Positions 6,963 to 15,029 of a DNA stretch of 31,495 nucleotides are shown in pieces (within the stretch, counting starts at the first letter, position 1; each line of letters begins with the position of its first letter). A program made the translations under genes and the position numbers. Origin of the DNA: Candidatus Hermodarchaeota archaeon (GTDB taxonomy: Archaea > Asgardarchaeota > Hermodarchaeia > Hermodarchaeales > Hermodarchaeaceae); assembly GCA_016840595.1 (NCBI GenBank), contig JAEOSA010000002.1, positions 1-31,495 of the forward strand. The letters run 5' to 3'. The notes under the pieces are model-generated. The model ran no database searches. It saw nothing but the letters and a program-made list of their open reading frames with translations, and was not told the DNA's origin.

Positions 6963-7841
6963 ATGCGTTTCTTCATTGGATTGTATACGAATTGGATGAA
7001 TGAATGGCCCGTCATTGAAGAGGTTACGTTGGCTGCTGATCGGTTGGGATTTGATGGCATCCTGATGCCAGACCATTATATGTTCAGTAAGGAAGTGATG
7101 GGGGTTCGTTCGGACCGGAATGCCACCTTGGAGTCTTGGATCGCGTTGGCTGTGCTTGCGAGTCGGACAGAGCACGTGCAGTTAGGAACATTGGTATCAC
7201 CGATTCCGTTGCGTCCCCCGGGATTATTGGCCAAGATGGTGACCACTGTCGATGTCTTATCAAAGGGTCGCGTGGTGTTAGGGGTGGGCGCCGGCTGGTC
7301 GGATGTCGAATTCGAAGGGTATAGCGTGTGGGATTCGCCGAAAGTACGGGTTGATAAGGTCAAAGAGGGCGTGGAATTGATGCGTCGCTTATGGATGGAG
7401 GACGAAGTATCTTTTGAGGGGAAGTATTACCACGCGAAGAATGCTGTGTTGGAACCGAAACCTGTGCAAAAACCCCACCCAATCCTACTTTTCGGAGGGC
7501 ATAAAACTCGAATGCTGGGATTAGCCGGTCGGTTTGCCGATATCGCCTATATCAAAACCGCTGAGGAAAACCTAGATTTAGAATGCGAACTCTTTGAGGA
7601 GAAAAAAGCGACAGTGCTGCAAAGTGCCAAGGAACAGAAACGGAGAAATAAACTGGCCTTTATGTTTGGGAGTTTTCATTTTCATCTCTTGTATAATCCA
7701 TTTGATGTGAAAGAATGTCAAGGCCGGGTTGAAGCCGCGGAAAAGGTGGGCGCACAATATTTCTTGACACCATTTCCAGCCGGAAGACAAGTTGAAGCAA
7801 TGGAACAGTTCGCCAAAGAGATTATGCCTTCATATTCGTAA
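6963..7841 (+). CDS. F420-dependent-type LLM class oxidoreductase
   Basis: The 292-residue protein is a luciferase-like (bacterial luciferase/MER fold) TIM-barrel enzyme. Visible family features are the start RFFIGLYTNW, LAADRLGFDGILMPDHY (24-40), LGTLVSPIPLRPPGLLAKMVTTVDVLSKGRVVLGVGAGW (the most diagnostic block, about 76-114), and F-x-G-K-Y-Y ... LEPKPVQKPHPILLFGG. Members transfer hydride between coenzyme F420 (archaea, actinobacteria) or FMN and varied substrates; the substrate here is not predictable. It is normal length and complete. GGAGG lies just before the ATG inside repeat copy B. It appears monocistronic. Confidence 0.88.
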   Translation: MRFFIGLYTNWMNEWPVIEEVTLAADRLGFDGILMPDHYMFSKEVMGVRSDRNATLESWIALAVLASRTEHVQLGTLVSPIPLRPPGLLAKMVTTVDVLSKGRVVLGVGAGWSDVEFEGYSVWDSPKVRVDKVKEGVELMRRLWMEDEVSFEGKYYHAKNAVLEPKPVQKPHPILLFGGHKTRMLGLAGRFADIAYIKTAEENLDLECELFEEKKATVLQSAKEQKRRNKLAFMFGSFHFHLLYNPFDVKECQGRVEAAEKVGAQYFLTPFPAGRQVEAMEQFAKEIMPSYS

Positions 7842-7917
7842 ACAACAAATTAATTGAGAAATAATAATCTTCTTCGAATTAACAGTTTTTCTGAGTATTA
7901 CATGCTTAGTGAAAACT

Positions 7918-7980
7918 ATTCGAAGACGTATATGCAATTCTAAGAAGATGATGTGTTGCAGATTGGTTTAGGACTGATGT
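7918..7980 (+). repeat. Dispersed intergenic repeat, copy E (short)
   Basis: ATTCGAAGACGTATATGCAA matches the left end of the other copies, followed by a degenerate hairpin region (GATGATGTGTTGCAGATTGG). It runs up to and slightly over the stop codon of the minus-strand GNAT gene, so here the element lies at a gene's 3' end rather than a 5' end. Confidence 0.5.
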
Positions 7981-8909
7981 TGGTAGGAGAGTATTAGTTG
8001 GGTTTCTTCGACTTCTGGTTTTTCTTTGGCCAACATGGATGCAGCTAATGAATTTGTGGAGAAGAAAATATCTTCTCGTAATGGGAGATCGGTCCATCCT
8101 GCAGCGACGATTTCTTTGGCGAGTTCTATTAGCAGTCGTTTCCACGCGTCTTGATAGCCTGGTCGGACGGCGCGGAATCGCATGATGATTCGTTCTTCTG
8201 TTCCTCTCAGGAAGATCCCATCAGGTTTCAGCCTAAGAGGCGCACTTGCGGCAACGACTTGGTTTCCCTTGAAAATCATGACCGCGTGACCGTCTTTGAG
8301 GACTCGGTCCTTGAAGTAGATCTTCCACGCGTCTTGGGTTGGGAAGGCATTGCGTACGTTAGGATCTGACTGGCAGACTTCAATCAGCCGATTGATATCT
8401 TTACTCGTGGCTACTCGACTACTAAAGGAACTGATGTCTTTGGTGAGTTTCCATTCACTAACCTCTTTAACATTATAGTCAAGGGAATAGACGAAAATCC
8501 TCTCTTTCTCGGTGAAGCCTTTCTCCTTGAAGAACCGAAGTTGTTCATCAGCTATCTTTGATGACCAAACCACTCCGGTAGTGATTTCTTGGATTTTTGC
8601 ATTACCTTTGATGTAGCTAACTAGGTCTTTGAAGAGTTTTTCTTGGACACTGGAGGGGCATCCGGGTAACGACCAGGGATAACCCATGCCAATCGTCCAA
8701 GGTTGGGAATCAGAACCGCTTGCTGAGATGTATGCAAGTGGTTCGTCTTTTTCAGTAAAGGCAAACTGCATCAGTTTTGGATCACTATTCAGTGCTCGAA
8801 CTCTGATTTGGTCCGCGGTTGCGGGAAGGCCTGAAGCCGTGGTGTAAATCTTTGCCCTTATTTCTTCTAAGTTCTGCTCTGGTTCATAATGACGATAAAT
8901 GACTTTCAT
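7968..8909 (-). CDS. GNAT-family N-acetyltransferase-like protein
   Basis: The 313 residues appear to be two GNAT-like halves. The first has a strand-helix region with PLAYISASGSD and an FFKEKGFTEKERIFVYSLDY end (residues 128-147, the typical 'GF ... y' close of a GNAT domain). The second starts at RVATSKDINRLIEVCQSDPN and ends with a W-x-x-L-L-I-E-L-A segment. No clean R/Q-x-x-G-x-G/A acetyl-CoA loop is visible, so catalytic activity is uncertain. The ATG at 8909 follows AAGGAGG at good spacing. It is monocistronic, its 3' end lying in repeat copy E. Confidence 0.6.
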   Translation of the reverse strand: MKVIYRHYEPEQNLEEIRAKIYTTASGLPATADQIRVRALNSDPKLMQFAFTEKDEPLAYISASGSDSQPWTIGMGYPWSLPGCPSSVQEKLFKDLVSYIKGNAKIQEITTGVVWSSKIADEQLRFFKEKGFTEKERIFVYSLDYNVKEVSEWKLTKDISSFSSRVATSKDINRLIEVCQSDPNVRNAFPTQDAWKIYFKDRVLKDGHAVMIFKGNQVVAASAPLRLKPDGIFLRGTEERIIMRFRAVRPGYQDAWKRLLIELAKEIVAAGWTDLPLREDIFFSTNSLAASMLAKEKPEVEETQLILSYQHQS

Positions 8910-9180
8910 GTTCTATCAACCTCCTTGGCGATTGTCTAAAAGACAACCATTCTTAAGATACGGGCATTATGTATCGCGAATGGCTAAAACAATCTCAAGT
9001 ATTGAGAAAATTACTTTCTACAGTTATAAATATTTGATGAAATCGGACGCATATTGTTGAGTGATTGTTGAATTAATACAAAAGGGGCTGTACAAGAGTT
9101 CGAAGGATTTGTGTGGTTCAATGAGTATCAGTTAGTGTGAAGAATCCAACTGCAATTGCGTGAAGAGGGAGGTATTGAGA

Positions 9181-10467
9181 TCATAATGCAAGATAATGGA
9201 CTAGTTGTTTTGTCATATTGAGAAGGTCATCGATTCGGACCCATTCGTCAGGTTGGTGGGCAGAAATATTATCTAATGTTATTGCTCCAACACCGATGAA
9301 TTTGTCTGTGTTTAGTGCGTGGGCGACAAAGCCCATGTCTGTGGAGCCAGAAGCACCACCATAAACAAAGTCACTGTCTTGGTAGCCATGAACGGCTTTC
9401 AGCGCGGCTCGCATTTTCTTTGAATATTGGTTTTCTGTGTCGGCTTTAAAGGGGTAATTGGCGTGGGTGAATGTGACTTCAACATCTAAGGCTTTACTGT
9501 TGGCTTTTCCTCGTTCAATGGCGGCGCGAATCTCTTCAACGATATCCTCATAGTGTTCTTCTGGTATGTATCGTCGATTGATGAGTAATTCACATTCTGA
9601 GGGGACAATATTGGCTTTGTTGCCTCCGCGTATAATGTCAAGGTTAAACATAGGTGTCATTTGATCTGAAGGGGCTCCTAAGCTTCGTAGCGCCGGGATG
9701 AGAGGAACCGTGGATTCTCGTTTTTCTACTTCTTTTTTTAGTTTGAGTAATTCGACGAGGATGGGAACCATCTCTTCTACCGCGTTAATCCCAAGAAAGT
9801 TCATTCCAGAGTGGCAGCTTCGTCCTTTGGTGCGAATAGTTACATCGACCATCCCCGCTACGCCACCCATGATAATTGGGAGCTGGGTACCGAGTTCGGT
9901 ATTGAGAATGTGTCCTTTCACATAACCTTCTTTGGCTAAGTGATAAATGCCTGGATAAACCCCAATTTCTTCATCGGTGCACAGGGTGCAGATGAGGTTG
10001 AAGTGGGGTGTAAGATTGAGTTCCTTCATGACCTCAAAGGCTACGAGCATGCCCGCGATCCCTGATTTCATATCACAGGCTCCCCGACCATACAGCTTGC
10101 CATTTTCAACAATACCGGCAAAGGGATCTTTTGTCCACGGTTCTTCAATGGGTACGACATCCATGTGAGCATAGATGGTAACCGCTTCTTTTTTGCCATG
10201 TTCGCGAGTGGCGACAAGATTGATACGGGGACCTTCAAGCGGATAGGGGATGGCTTTGATATGTTCATCCGGAACAATTACCCGTTCAGTGGAAAAGCCG
10301 AGCTTCTTGAATAGCGGCTCCACGAAGTCGACCAGGTCTCCATAATTGTTTCCAGGAGGAACAACTGTGGGAATTTTGATTAAATCGCGTAAGAGGGTGA
10401 TGATCCGCTCACGTTTTTGTTCAACCGCCTTGAACACTTGTTCCACAGAGGGTTGTTTAGCACTCAT
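9181..10467 (-). CDS. M20-family metallopeptidase / deacylase (ArgE/DapE/CPG2-like)
   Basis: The 428-residue zinc hydrolase has all metal-ligand motifs of the M20 family: AHMDVVP (H101, D103), GRGACDMKSG (bridging D132), the catalytic pair in CTDEEIG (E166 base, E167 ligand), E191 in NTELG, and a C-terminal SAHQPDEW (H404). A dimerisation lid domain lies between about 200 and 310 (starting GGVAGMVDVTIRTKGRSCHSG). Members hydrolyse N-acyl amino acids or dipeptides: acetylornithine, succinyl-diaminopimelate, carnosine and similar. The substrate cannot be fixed from motifs alone. CCGGAGG precedes the ATG. It is divergent from the MFS transporter, which might carry its substrate or product (inference only). 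Confidence 0.88.
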   Translation of the reverse strand: MSAKQPSVEQVFKAVEQKRERIITLLRDLIKIPTVVPPGNNYGDLVDFVEPLFKKLGFSTERVIVPDEHIKAIPYPLEGPRINLVATREHGKKEAVTIYAHMDVVPIEEPWTKDPFAGIVENGKLYGRGACDMKSGIAGMLVAFEVMKELNLTPHFNLICTLCTDEEIGVYPGIYHLAKEGYVKGHILNTELGTQLPIIMGGVAGMVDVTIRTKGRSCHSGMNFLGINAVEEMVPILVELLKLKKEVEKRESTVPLIPALRSLGAPSDQMTPMFNLDIIRGGNKANIVPSECELLINRRYIPEEHYEDIVEEIRAAIERGKANSKALDVEVTFTHANYPFKADTENQYSKKMRAALKAVHGYQDSDFVYGGASGSTDMGFVAHALNTDKFIGVGAITLDNISAHQPDEWVRIDDLLNMTKQLVHYLAL

Positions 10468-10525
10468 GGTAACAATCGCCTCCGGCTGAAAGAGGTTCGC
10501 CCAGTCTTATAAGCTGTCCTCATTA

Positions 10526-10548
10526 AGGAGGAATAGACACTTCCTCCT
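10526..10548. promoter_or_regulatory. Perfect hairpin in the peptidase/MFS divergent region
   Basis: AGGAGGAA (10526-10533), a 7-base loop, then TTCCTCCT (10541-10548). It lies 58 bases upstream of the peptidase start and before the MFS TATA box, so it could be an operator for either gene. Confidence 0.4.
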
Positions 10549-10585
10549 CTGAACCCTACAAAAGGATCGGGGGCTTCTCGAGGCT

Positions 10586-10599
10586 TTAGATATATATAG
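10586..10599 (+). promoter_or_regulatory. TATA box for the MFS transporter
   Basis: TTTAGATATATATA is a strong archaeal TATA-like element. It would place the transcript start near 10618-10622, leaving a leader of about 80 bases to the start chosen at 10700. Confidence 0.5.
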
Positions 10600-10699
10600 A
10601 GCATCGAATCATAGCTGCTATGAATCTGGTTAGATGGGCTGTGGTCTGTCTTTTTTTAAGATTCACAACTCGTCATATCGATTAGTGGAGCGTGTTGTG

Positions 10700-11932
10700 A
10701 TGGGCGAGTATAGTGATGAATCGTGGCGTAATTGGTGGTTAGCGCCTTTTGGGATATTTTACTTTGGACAGGGATATGCCTTGTCAGCCCTGGGCCTCTT
10801 TATGCCCATATACTTGGTTACAGTGTTAGGTGTTCCATTTGCGATTACTGGCTTAGCCTTAGCAGTGATTGGTATTCCTTGGATGCTGAAAATTATCTTT
10901 GGTGCAATCAGCGATTCGCTTGCGTGGGGTCGGTTTGGCCGGCGGCGTCCCTATATCATTTTAATGGCGTTGCTGGCGGCAATCGGGTGGGCACTAATCC
11001 CTTTCTTTCCAGAATTTAACGTTGTATTTGCCGCTACACTCTTCCTGGTTGCCTTAGCAACAGCGTTTGCTGATACAACGATTGATGGATTTGCGGTGGA
11101 TATTACCCCTTCTGATCGGCGGGGAACCTTACAGGGTATGATGTGGGGGGGAAGAGCCGCTGGATCCATTTTAGGTGCCCTAGTAACCGGCATTATCGCT
11201 CAAGCAATTGGATGGCCTATCGTCTTCTATCTTGGGGCCATAATTTTATTAGTGATGACAGGAGTCTGCGCCCTTCTTAAAGAACCTGCCAAACCATCCG
11301 GGCGTAAGATGTGGAGTGCACTCAAGACCGGTTTCTCGTCAAAGGGTGTATGGCTTTCGTTATTATTTACACCGATTTTGACCATGAGTTTCGTATTTTA
11401 TTTCCAATGGGGAGGGTTATTCATCGAAGAGACTGTGGCTTTAAGCTTGACAGAGATTGGTCTGGTTCTCGCCCTCATGAACACTGGAGCCGCCATCACC
11501 GGATTCTTTGGAGGACCCCTTGCAGACAAAATTGGGCTCCGACGTGCTGTGGCTGGTCTGGTACTGGTTCAAATTATTGGATTAGCGGCCTTACTGTTTG
11601 TTCAACCCGGGAACCTCTATCTGGCTCTTGTGATTATGTTCATTCATGGTCTCTGTTGGGGTCTGGCGAATATCGCTTGGCTTTCCCTTGCCATGGCTTC
11701 CTGCCCCCGAGAAGTGGGGGGTACGTTTTTCTCGATCTTTGCCATGATCTTTAATATCGGAACTATGCTTGCAGTGATTCTTAGCATTTTCATTAAACCA
11801 GCCTTTGGATGGCCCGGTTTTATCCTCATCCTCATTGTCCTTACCCTAGTTAGCGAATTCATCGGAATTTTAGCCGCTTCACAAGTCAAACAAGCGACCG
11901 CCATCAAAACCCCACCTCTTGAAGTGACCTAG
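10700..11932 (+). CDS. Major facilitator superfamily transporter
   Basis: The protein is about 410 residues with some twelve hydrophobic segments in two bundles. The loop after TM2-TM3 carries WGRFGRRRPYIILMALL, the MFS G-R-x-x-R-R motif A. A second, weaker copy appears between TM8 and TM9 as GGPLADKIGLRRAVAGL. The long central cytosolic loop is KEPAKPSGRKMWSALKTGF. The in-frame ATG at 10634 would add 22 polar residues (GCGLSFFKIHNSSYRLVERV). I prefer 10700, because GGAG lies a short way before it and the product then starts directly before TM1. Substrate unknown. It ends in a region with T-rich runs (around 12105) that may terminate transcription. Confidence 0.85.
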   Translation: MGEYSDESWRNWWLAPFGIFYFGQGYALSALGLFMPIYLVTVLGVPFAITGLALAVIGIPWMLKIIFGAISDSLAWGRFGRRRPYIILMALLAAIGWALIPFFPEFNVVFAATLFLVALATAFADTTIDGFAVDITPSDRRGTLQGMMWGGRAAGSILGALVTGIIAQAIGWPIVFYLGAIILLVMTGVCALLKEPAKPSGRKMWSALKTGFSSKGVWLSLLFTPILTMSFVFYFQWGGLFIEETVALSLTEIGLVLALMNTGAAITGFFGGPLADKIGLRRAVAGLVLVQIIGLAALLFVQPGNLYLALVIMFIHGLCWGLANIAWLSLAMASCPREVGGTFFSIFAMIFNIGTMLAVILSIFIKPAFGWPGFILILIVLTLVSEFIGILAASQVKQATAIKTPPLEVT

Positions 11933-12174
11933 ATACACCCTATCAGCATCTCACCTGCTGAAGTTACAAAATTCACCTAAAGGTAAAGCCGAAGCTAAAC
12001 CAGGATAGAAGGTAGCAATTTTTTAGATCAAGGCGACTCACAATATATGGCAGTTATCGAAAAGATAGCCTAAACCCCTCAGTTTTATTCTACAACTCCC
12101 TTTTTTTCTGCTGCAAGTCGGTTCTTCTGCCATTATTTGTTTCTCGGTTGAAGTTAGAAGCAAGATGGTGCGAT

Positions 12175-13377
12175 TTAGAGCCCTTCATGCAGGTATTTGA
12201 GTAGCTGCGTTTTATTCATGTTCGCGATTCCTAAATCCTTGAGGGTGACGCCTGTTTGGAAAAAGTCAATTTTCGTCATGACTGAGGCGAGGGTAATGAA
12301 TGACTTGATGATTGGTGTCTGGACACCGAACTTCTTCCCTAGTTCGTAGAAGATGTGGCATCCCACGGGCACGTCTTCGGTGATGTACCTGTTGTGAATG
12401 TTGTAGGGTCCGGTGGCTTTGAGGAGATGGAATTGTTCAGTGAAGGGCACGACCACATCGGGGCCCATAAATTCTGCACCGAGTATGTTTGTTCGTGAAA
12501 AGAAGTCCTGCTTGTCAAAGGGTTGAATCCCGACTCCGATGGCTTCGGCGATTCGGCGTTCCTCTTGGTAGAAGGCGTATTGGATTTCGGAAATGGATGG
12601 GCAGTACGCGTGGGAGTATATTGAGAACTCGTATTTGTCGTGTCCAAATACTACACCCCAGTTTTCCATTACGCCGACACCGAGTATGGTGCCGGGGACA
12701 TGGAGCATGGGATTGACGTTGCTTAGTCCGATATCGATGACGGTGTCGCCTTCAACAGGATCGACAACCGAATCTAAGGGCGGAAAATATTTTGCGGATT
12801 CCAAAAAGACCGATTGGTCGGCAGAGGGAAGAGCGGCACCCCGTAGCGTGATGGCCCGATACAGAAGGTTCAGTTCTGGGAGTTTCACGCCGCCTTCGGT
12901 TTTAATGCGAACACCGTAGGGTTGGCTGGACCATTCGCCGATGATGACCTTTTTGTCACAGCGCGCCTGGCGCATCATCTTGCGTAATAGCAGGGATCCA
13001 AAATTGCCTGTACAGAAGTGAATGACCATGCCATCTTCTAAATGGGGGATTAACTGTTCGAAAAACGCTTGGAATCCGATGGCGGGAATACTCACGGAAA
13101 TAATTCCCGCGCCGTCAACCGCTTCCTTCATATCGGTGGTGATTATATTAATTTTAGCGAGGCCATCTCGCTTGAAGCCGTATAGATTGACTTGCGGTCC
13201 AGAAAGCCGTAGTTCTCGGCTCTCAATGATTTTTCCCAAGTCCTTGGCAAATTCAGGTAACTCGTATAACCGAACTTCGCGGTTGGCTAGCGCACAATCG
13301 GCGGCTTGACATCGTCCTGTGGTGCCTCCTCCGAGAATGGCTATGGGTTTATCTTTCAAGTGGTTTAGGTTGGTCAT
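12175..13377 (-). CDS. NAD(P)-dependent opine (octopine/nopaline) dehydrogenase family enzyme
   Basis: The 400 residues show an N-terminal Rossmann domain with GGGTTGR (16-22) and a C-terminal octopine/nopaline dehydrogenase domain. The C-terminal domain includes SNVNPMLHVPGTILG, where H226 corresponds to the conserved histidine of the N-x-x-x-x-H motif, and RYITEDVPVGCHIF (the family's R-Y-x-x-E-D-V-P-x-G). Opine dehydrogenases reductively couple an amino acid with a 2-oxo acid; many archaeal members have unknown substrates and could run as amino-acid oxidoreductases. A second, divergent member lies at 16764-17915, but the two are not in one operon. A TATA-like TGTATATAGTG is close before the start. 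Confidence 0.85.
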   Translation of the reverse strand: MTNLNHLKDKPIAILGGGTTGRCQAADCALANREVRLYELPEFAKDLGKIIESRELRLSGPQVNLYGFKRDGLAKINIITTDMKEAVDGAGIISVSIPAIGFQAFFEQLIPHLEDGMVIHFCTGNFGSLLLRKMMRQARCDKKVIIGEWSSQPYGVRIKTEGGVKLPELNLLYRAITLRGAALPSADQSVFLESAKYFPPLDSVVDPVEGDTVIDIGLSNVNPMLHVPGTILGVGVMENWGVVFGHDKYEFSIYSHAYCPSISEIQYAFYQEERRIAEAIGVGIQPFDKQDFFSRTNILGAEFMGPDVVVPFTEQFHLLKATGPYNIHNRYITEDVPVGCHIFYELGKKFGVQTPIIKSFITLASVMTKIDFFQTGVTLKDLGIANMNKTQLLKYLHEGL

Positions 13378-13395
13378 GTGGCATCACTATATACA

Positions 13396-13539
13396 ATGAC
13401 GTTGATAGACAAAAAGGGTGAGCATTCAGTCACATCCTCCATCAAAAGGAAGACAAAAAATAATGCTCTCCAAGCCCTCAAGAAGCATTACGATTCTATC
13501 AAGCAAAAGAAACTCGAACTTAGTCGAGAAAAATCGTGA
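13396..13539 (+). CDS. Possible 47-residue lysine-rich protein
   Basis: The frame starts MTLIDKKGEHSVTSSIKRKT and continues with a charged helical tail (ALQALKKHYDSIKQKKLELS). It is highly basic, about a quarter lysine, with no cysteine. It reads like a small nucleic-acid-binding or coiled-coil peptide, but AT-rich DNA easily yields such frames. No clear Shine-Dalgarno site is seen. The start lies 18 bases from the divergent opine dehydrogenase start. Confidence 0.3.
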   Translation: MTLIDKKGEHSVTSSIKRKTKNNALQALKKHYDSIKQKKLELSREKS

Positions 13540-13733
13540 GAGATGCTAAGAAGTTTATAACTATAGTAATAAATTATCGTTTCAATGTGTAAGGTTGTAG
13601 GTTAAGCCGAGGGTTCTTTTTTGGATAGAGCAAGCCGTTTTTCCAGTAGTGATTCGCCATTCTCTTGATTTTCGAAGACACATAACCCAATAATCAAAGA
13701 TAACCCAGTCCTCCTCGCTAGGGTTTTTGGAAT
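13540..13733. other. Intergenic stretch; possible sixth repeat fragment at 13668-13690
   Basis: No gene is seen. TTTTCGAAGACACATAACCC resembles the TTCGAAGACG end of the dispersed element but lacks the hairpin, so it may be a remnant or chance. Confidence 0.3.
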
Positions 13734-13745
13734 CTTTATAAATTA
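13734..13745 (+). promoter_or_regulatory. TATA box upstream of the 41-residue ORF
   Basis: CTTTATAAATTA is a good archaeal TATA element. It predicts a transcript start near 13765, and the AGAGGAAAT-ATG of the small ORF follows about 35 bases later. Confidence 0.5.
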
Positions 13746-13802
13746 ATTAATTTCAATTACGCAAACCTGGCTTGTTCTGGAGCTGGGTTTTGGAGAGGAA
13801 AT

Positions 13803-13928
13803 ATGATGGTGCGTCTCGACCTGAACATATTCGTCGAACGGTCACACGCTGCCGTGTTCCGTTTCTATGCGGAAAACCATGTCCAGAACCACCCCGCGGG
13901 GATCCAGACATGGAACTCGAACAACTGA
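13803..13928 (+). CDS. 41-residue protein with its own promoter and ribosome site
   Basis: MMVRLDLNIFVERSHAAVFR is followed by FYAENHVQNHPAG and a short tail. Three things support expression: a TATA box at 13734-13745, a GGAGAGGAA ribosome site right before the double ATG, and a base composition visibly richer in G+C than the surrounding intergenic DNA. Histidines and aromatics are frequent for its size. No family is recognised. It ends 10 bases before the TATA box of the dihaem-type membrane protein gene, so it could be a leader peptide or an independent micro-protein. Confidence 0.45.
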   Translation: MMVRLDLNIFVERSHAAVFRFYAENHVQNHPAGIQTWNSNN

Positions 13929-13938
13929 AACTATCCGG

Positions 13939-13948
13939 TCTATAAAAG
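13939..13948 (+). promoter_or_regulatory. TATA box for the membrane cytochrome-like gene
   Basis: TCTATAAAAG is 28 bases before the ATG chosen at 13976. A transcript would begin almost at that ATG or just before AGGAG, which argues against the GTG start at 13955. Confidence 0.45.
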
Positions 13949-13975
13949 CAATTAGTGGTGAAGATAGGAGAGTTG

Positions 13976-14581
13976 ATGAGTGCGTCTGGCTTTCTAGCAA
14001 TATTTAAATCGACTCCATTAGCATTATGGTCGATGACGCATTCTACAAAGGTTGAGGAAAAGCAAAATTTACTGAGAAATACGTCCTTTTTAGTAGAAAC
14101 AATCTATATCATCATTATCATCATCATTACCATACTAATTATACTTGATTTTGTTGATACAGGATTTTTCCTCGGCCCCTATCGCTTCTCTCACTGGATG
14201 GGGATAATCGGGTCTTCTTTTATCCTGGTTTTCGCACCATTATATTATATACTGAAACGGCGGTTCCCCCAGCAATATAAAATTCTGCTAAACCTCCACA
14301 TCTTCGGGTTTACTTCTGCTTTCTTATTAGTGTCCATCCATTTGGCTGGACAACTAAGTCGCCCACTCCAATTTTATCCTGATCTAGGTGGTGGCGTAGC
14401 GCTCTATATTATCGTCGCTATTCTCGTTGTCACTGGCTATTTGTTCAGATATAATCTCATTACATTGAAAGGTGGAAAAAAGCTTCAACCTCATACTAAC
14501 CGGATGCTCCACGTGAGTCTCATAAGTGGATTATACATCATATTGATTGTGCACATCGTTCTAAACTTTTTACTTGTGTAA
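13976..14581 (+). CDS. Five-helix membrane protein, ferric-reductase-like dihaem cytochrome b candidate
   Basis: The protein is about 201 residues with five hydrophobic helices: a poly-Ile TM1, then segments starting HWMGIIGSSF, ILLNLHIFGF, GGGVALYIIV and NRMLHVSLIS. Two of these each carry a histidine pair at exactly 14-residue spacing: H-IFGFTSAFLLVSI-H in TM3 and H-VSLISGLYIILIV-H in TM5. H-x13-H in two helices is the bis-haem signature of the ferric reductase transmembrane domain (NOX/FRE/MsrQ). No FAD or NAD(P) domain is attached and none is encoded beside it, so it would need a partner. I chose ATG 13976 because AGGAG lies five bases upstream. The Ile tract is encoded by an ATC/ATT run near 14107-14132. 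Confidence 0.6.
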   Translation: MSASGFLAIFKSTPLALWSMTHSTKVEEKQNLLRNTSFLVETIYIIIIIIITILIILDFVDTGFFLGPYRFSHWMGIIGSSFILVFAPLYYILKRRFPQQYKILLNLHIFGFTSAFLLVSIHLAGQLSRPLQFYPDLGGGVALYIIVAILVVTGYLFRYNLITLKGGKKLQPHTNRMLHVSLISGLYIILIVHIVLNFLLV

Positions 14582-14784
14582 AAATCTCTGTTCATATGTA
14601 ATGTTAGAACCTGATCTATTCACTTAGAATCAAATAATACTCTATCAGAATTCTAAACTAGCATGGAAAACTAGTAAACAGTATCATAATAACACATTCC
14701 AGAGCAAAAGGAATTGAGTAAGCTCACGAGTGATCAAATTCTCTCTCACTACCAATAATCACGTGTATTATATTTCGCAAAGTG

Positions 14785-14898
14785 AAATTTCGAAGACGTA
14801 TATGTGATTCCTGAAAAATGATGTGAAAGATGATTAGGTTCACTACATAGAATTGGATGATGTGTTATTCGTTTGAGTTTTTTAGATAAGGTTGATAC
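14785..14898 (+). repeat. Dispersed intergenic repeat, copy C (fullest copy)
   Basis: It begins AATTTCGAAGACGTATATGT, with hairpin arms GTGAA and TTCAC at 14823-14843, then CATAGAATTGG and TTCGTTTGAGTTTTTTAGAT. On the minus strand its right part encodes the last residues and stop of the 54-residue zinc-ribbon ORF. Copy D matches it over the whole length including that coding end. Confidence 0.6.
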
Positions 14899-15029
14899 CA
14901 ATTGGCTTGTCGGCCAATAGTCATACGGAATTGGGGAGGCAGACAAGCGACACAAATATCATCTTTGTTCAGGAGCGGAAACCCGCATTGACAATGTTGT
15001 TCAGTTCCTGATTCTAATTCTTCAAGCAA
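14865..15029 (-). CDS. Small zinc-ribbon-type ORF overlapping the B12-protein gene end
   Basis: The 54-codon frame opens with TTG inside the last codons of the B12-binding protein gene and contains HCQCGFPLLNKDDICVAC, i.e. C-x-C(G) ... C-x-x-C as in a zinc ribbon, ending WYQPYLKNSNE. The frame is also open upstream within the B12 gene without a start codon (reading SWYTKLLEELESG). It could therefore be a coupled gene read by reinitiation, or the true C-terminus of the larger protein displaced by a single-base frameshift. The C-terminal codons belong to repeat copy C and reappear, decayed, at copy D. Confidence 0.5.
   Translation of the reverse strand: MLEELESGTEQHCQCGFPLLNKDDICVACLPPQFRMTIGRQANWYQPYLKNSNE

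Noticed and set aside
6804..7175. 123-codon minus-strand frame through repeat copy B
   Set aside because: Half is antisense to the F420-type oxidoreductase. The segment over the repeat (VGDVNQIIFHI) is open only in this copy; the same frame has stops in copy A.
11311..11754. 147-codon plus-strand frame
   Set aside because: It lies within the MFS transporter in another frame; it is rich in Trp/Arg/His and has no family character.
14749..14955. 68-codon minus-strand frame over repeat copy C
   Set aside because: It competes with the zinc-ribbon frame, which has the cysteine pattern; this one has none.
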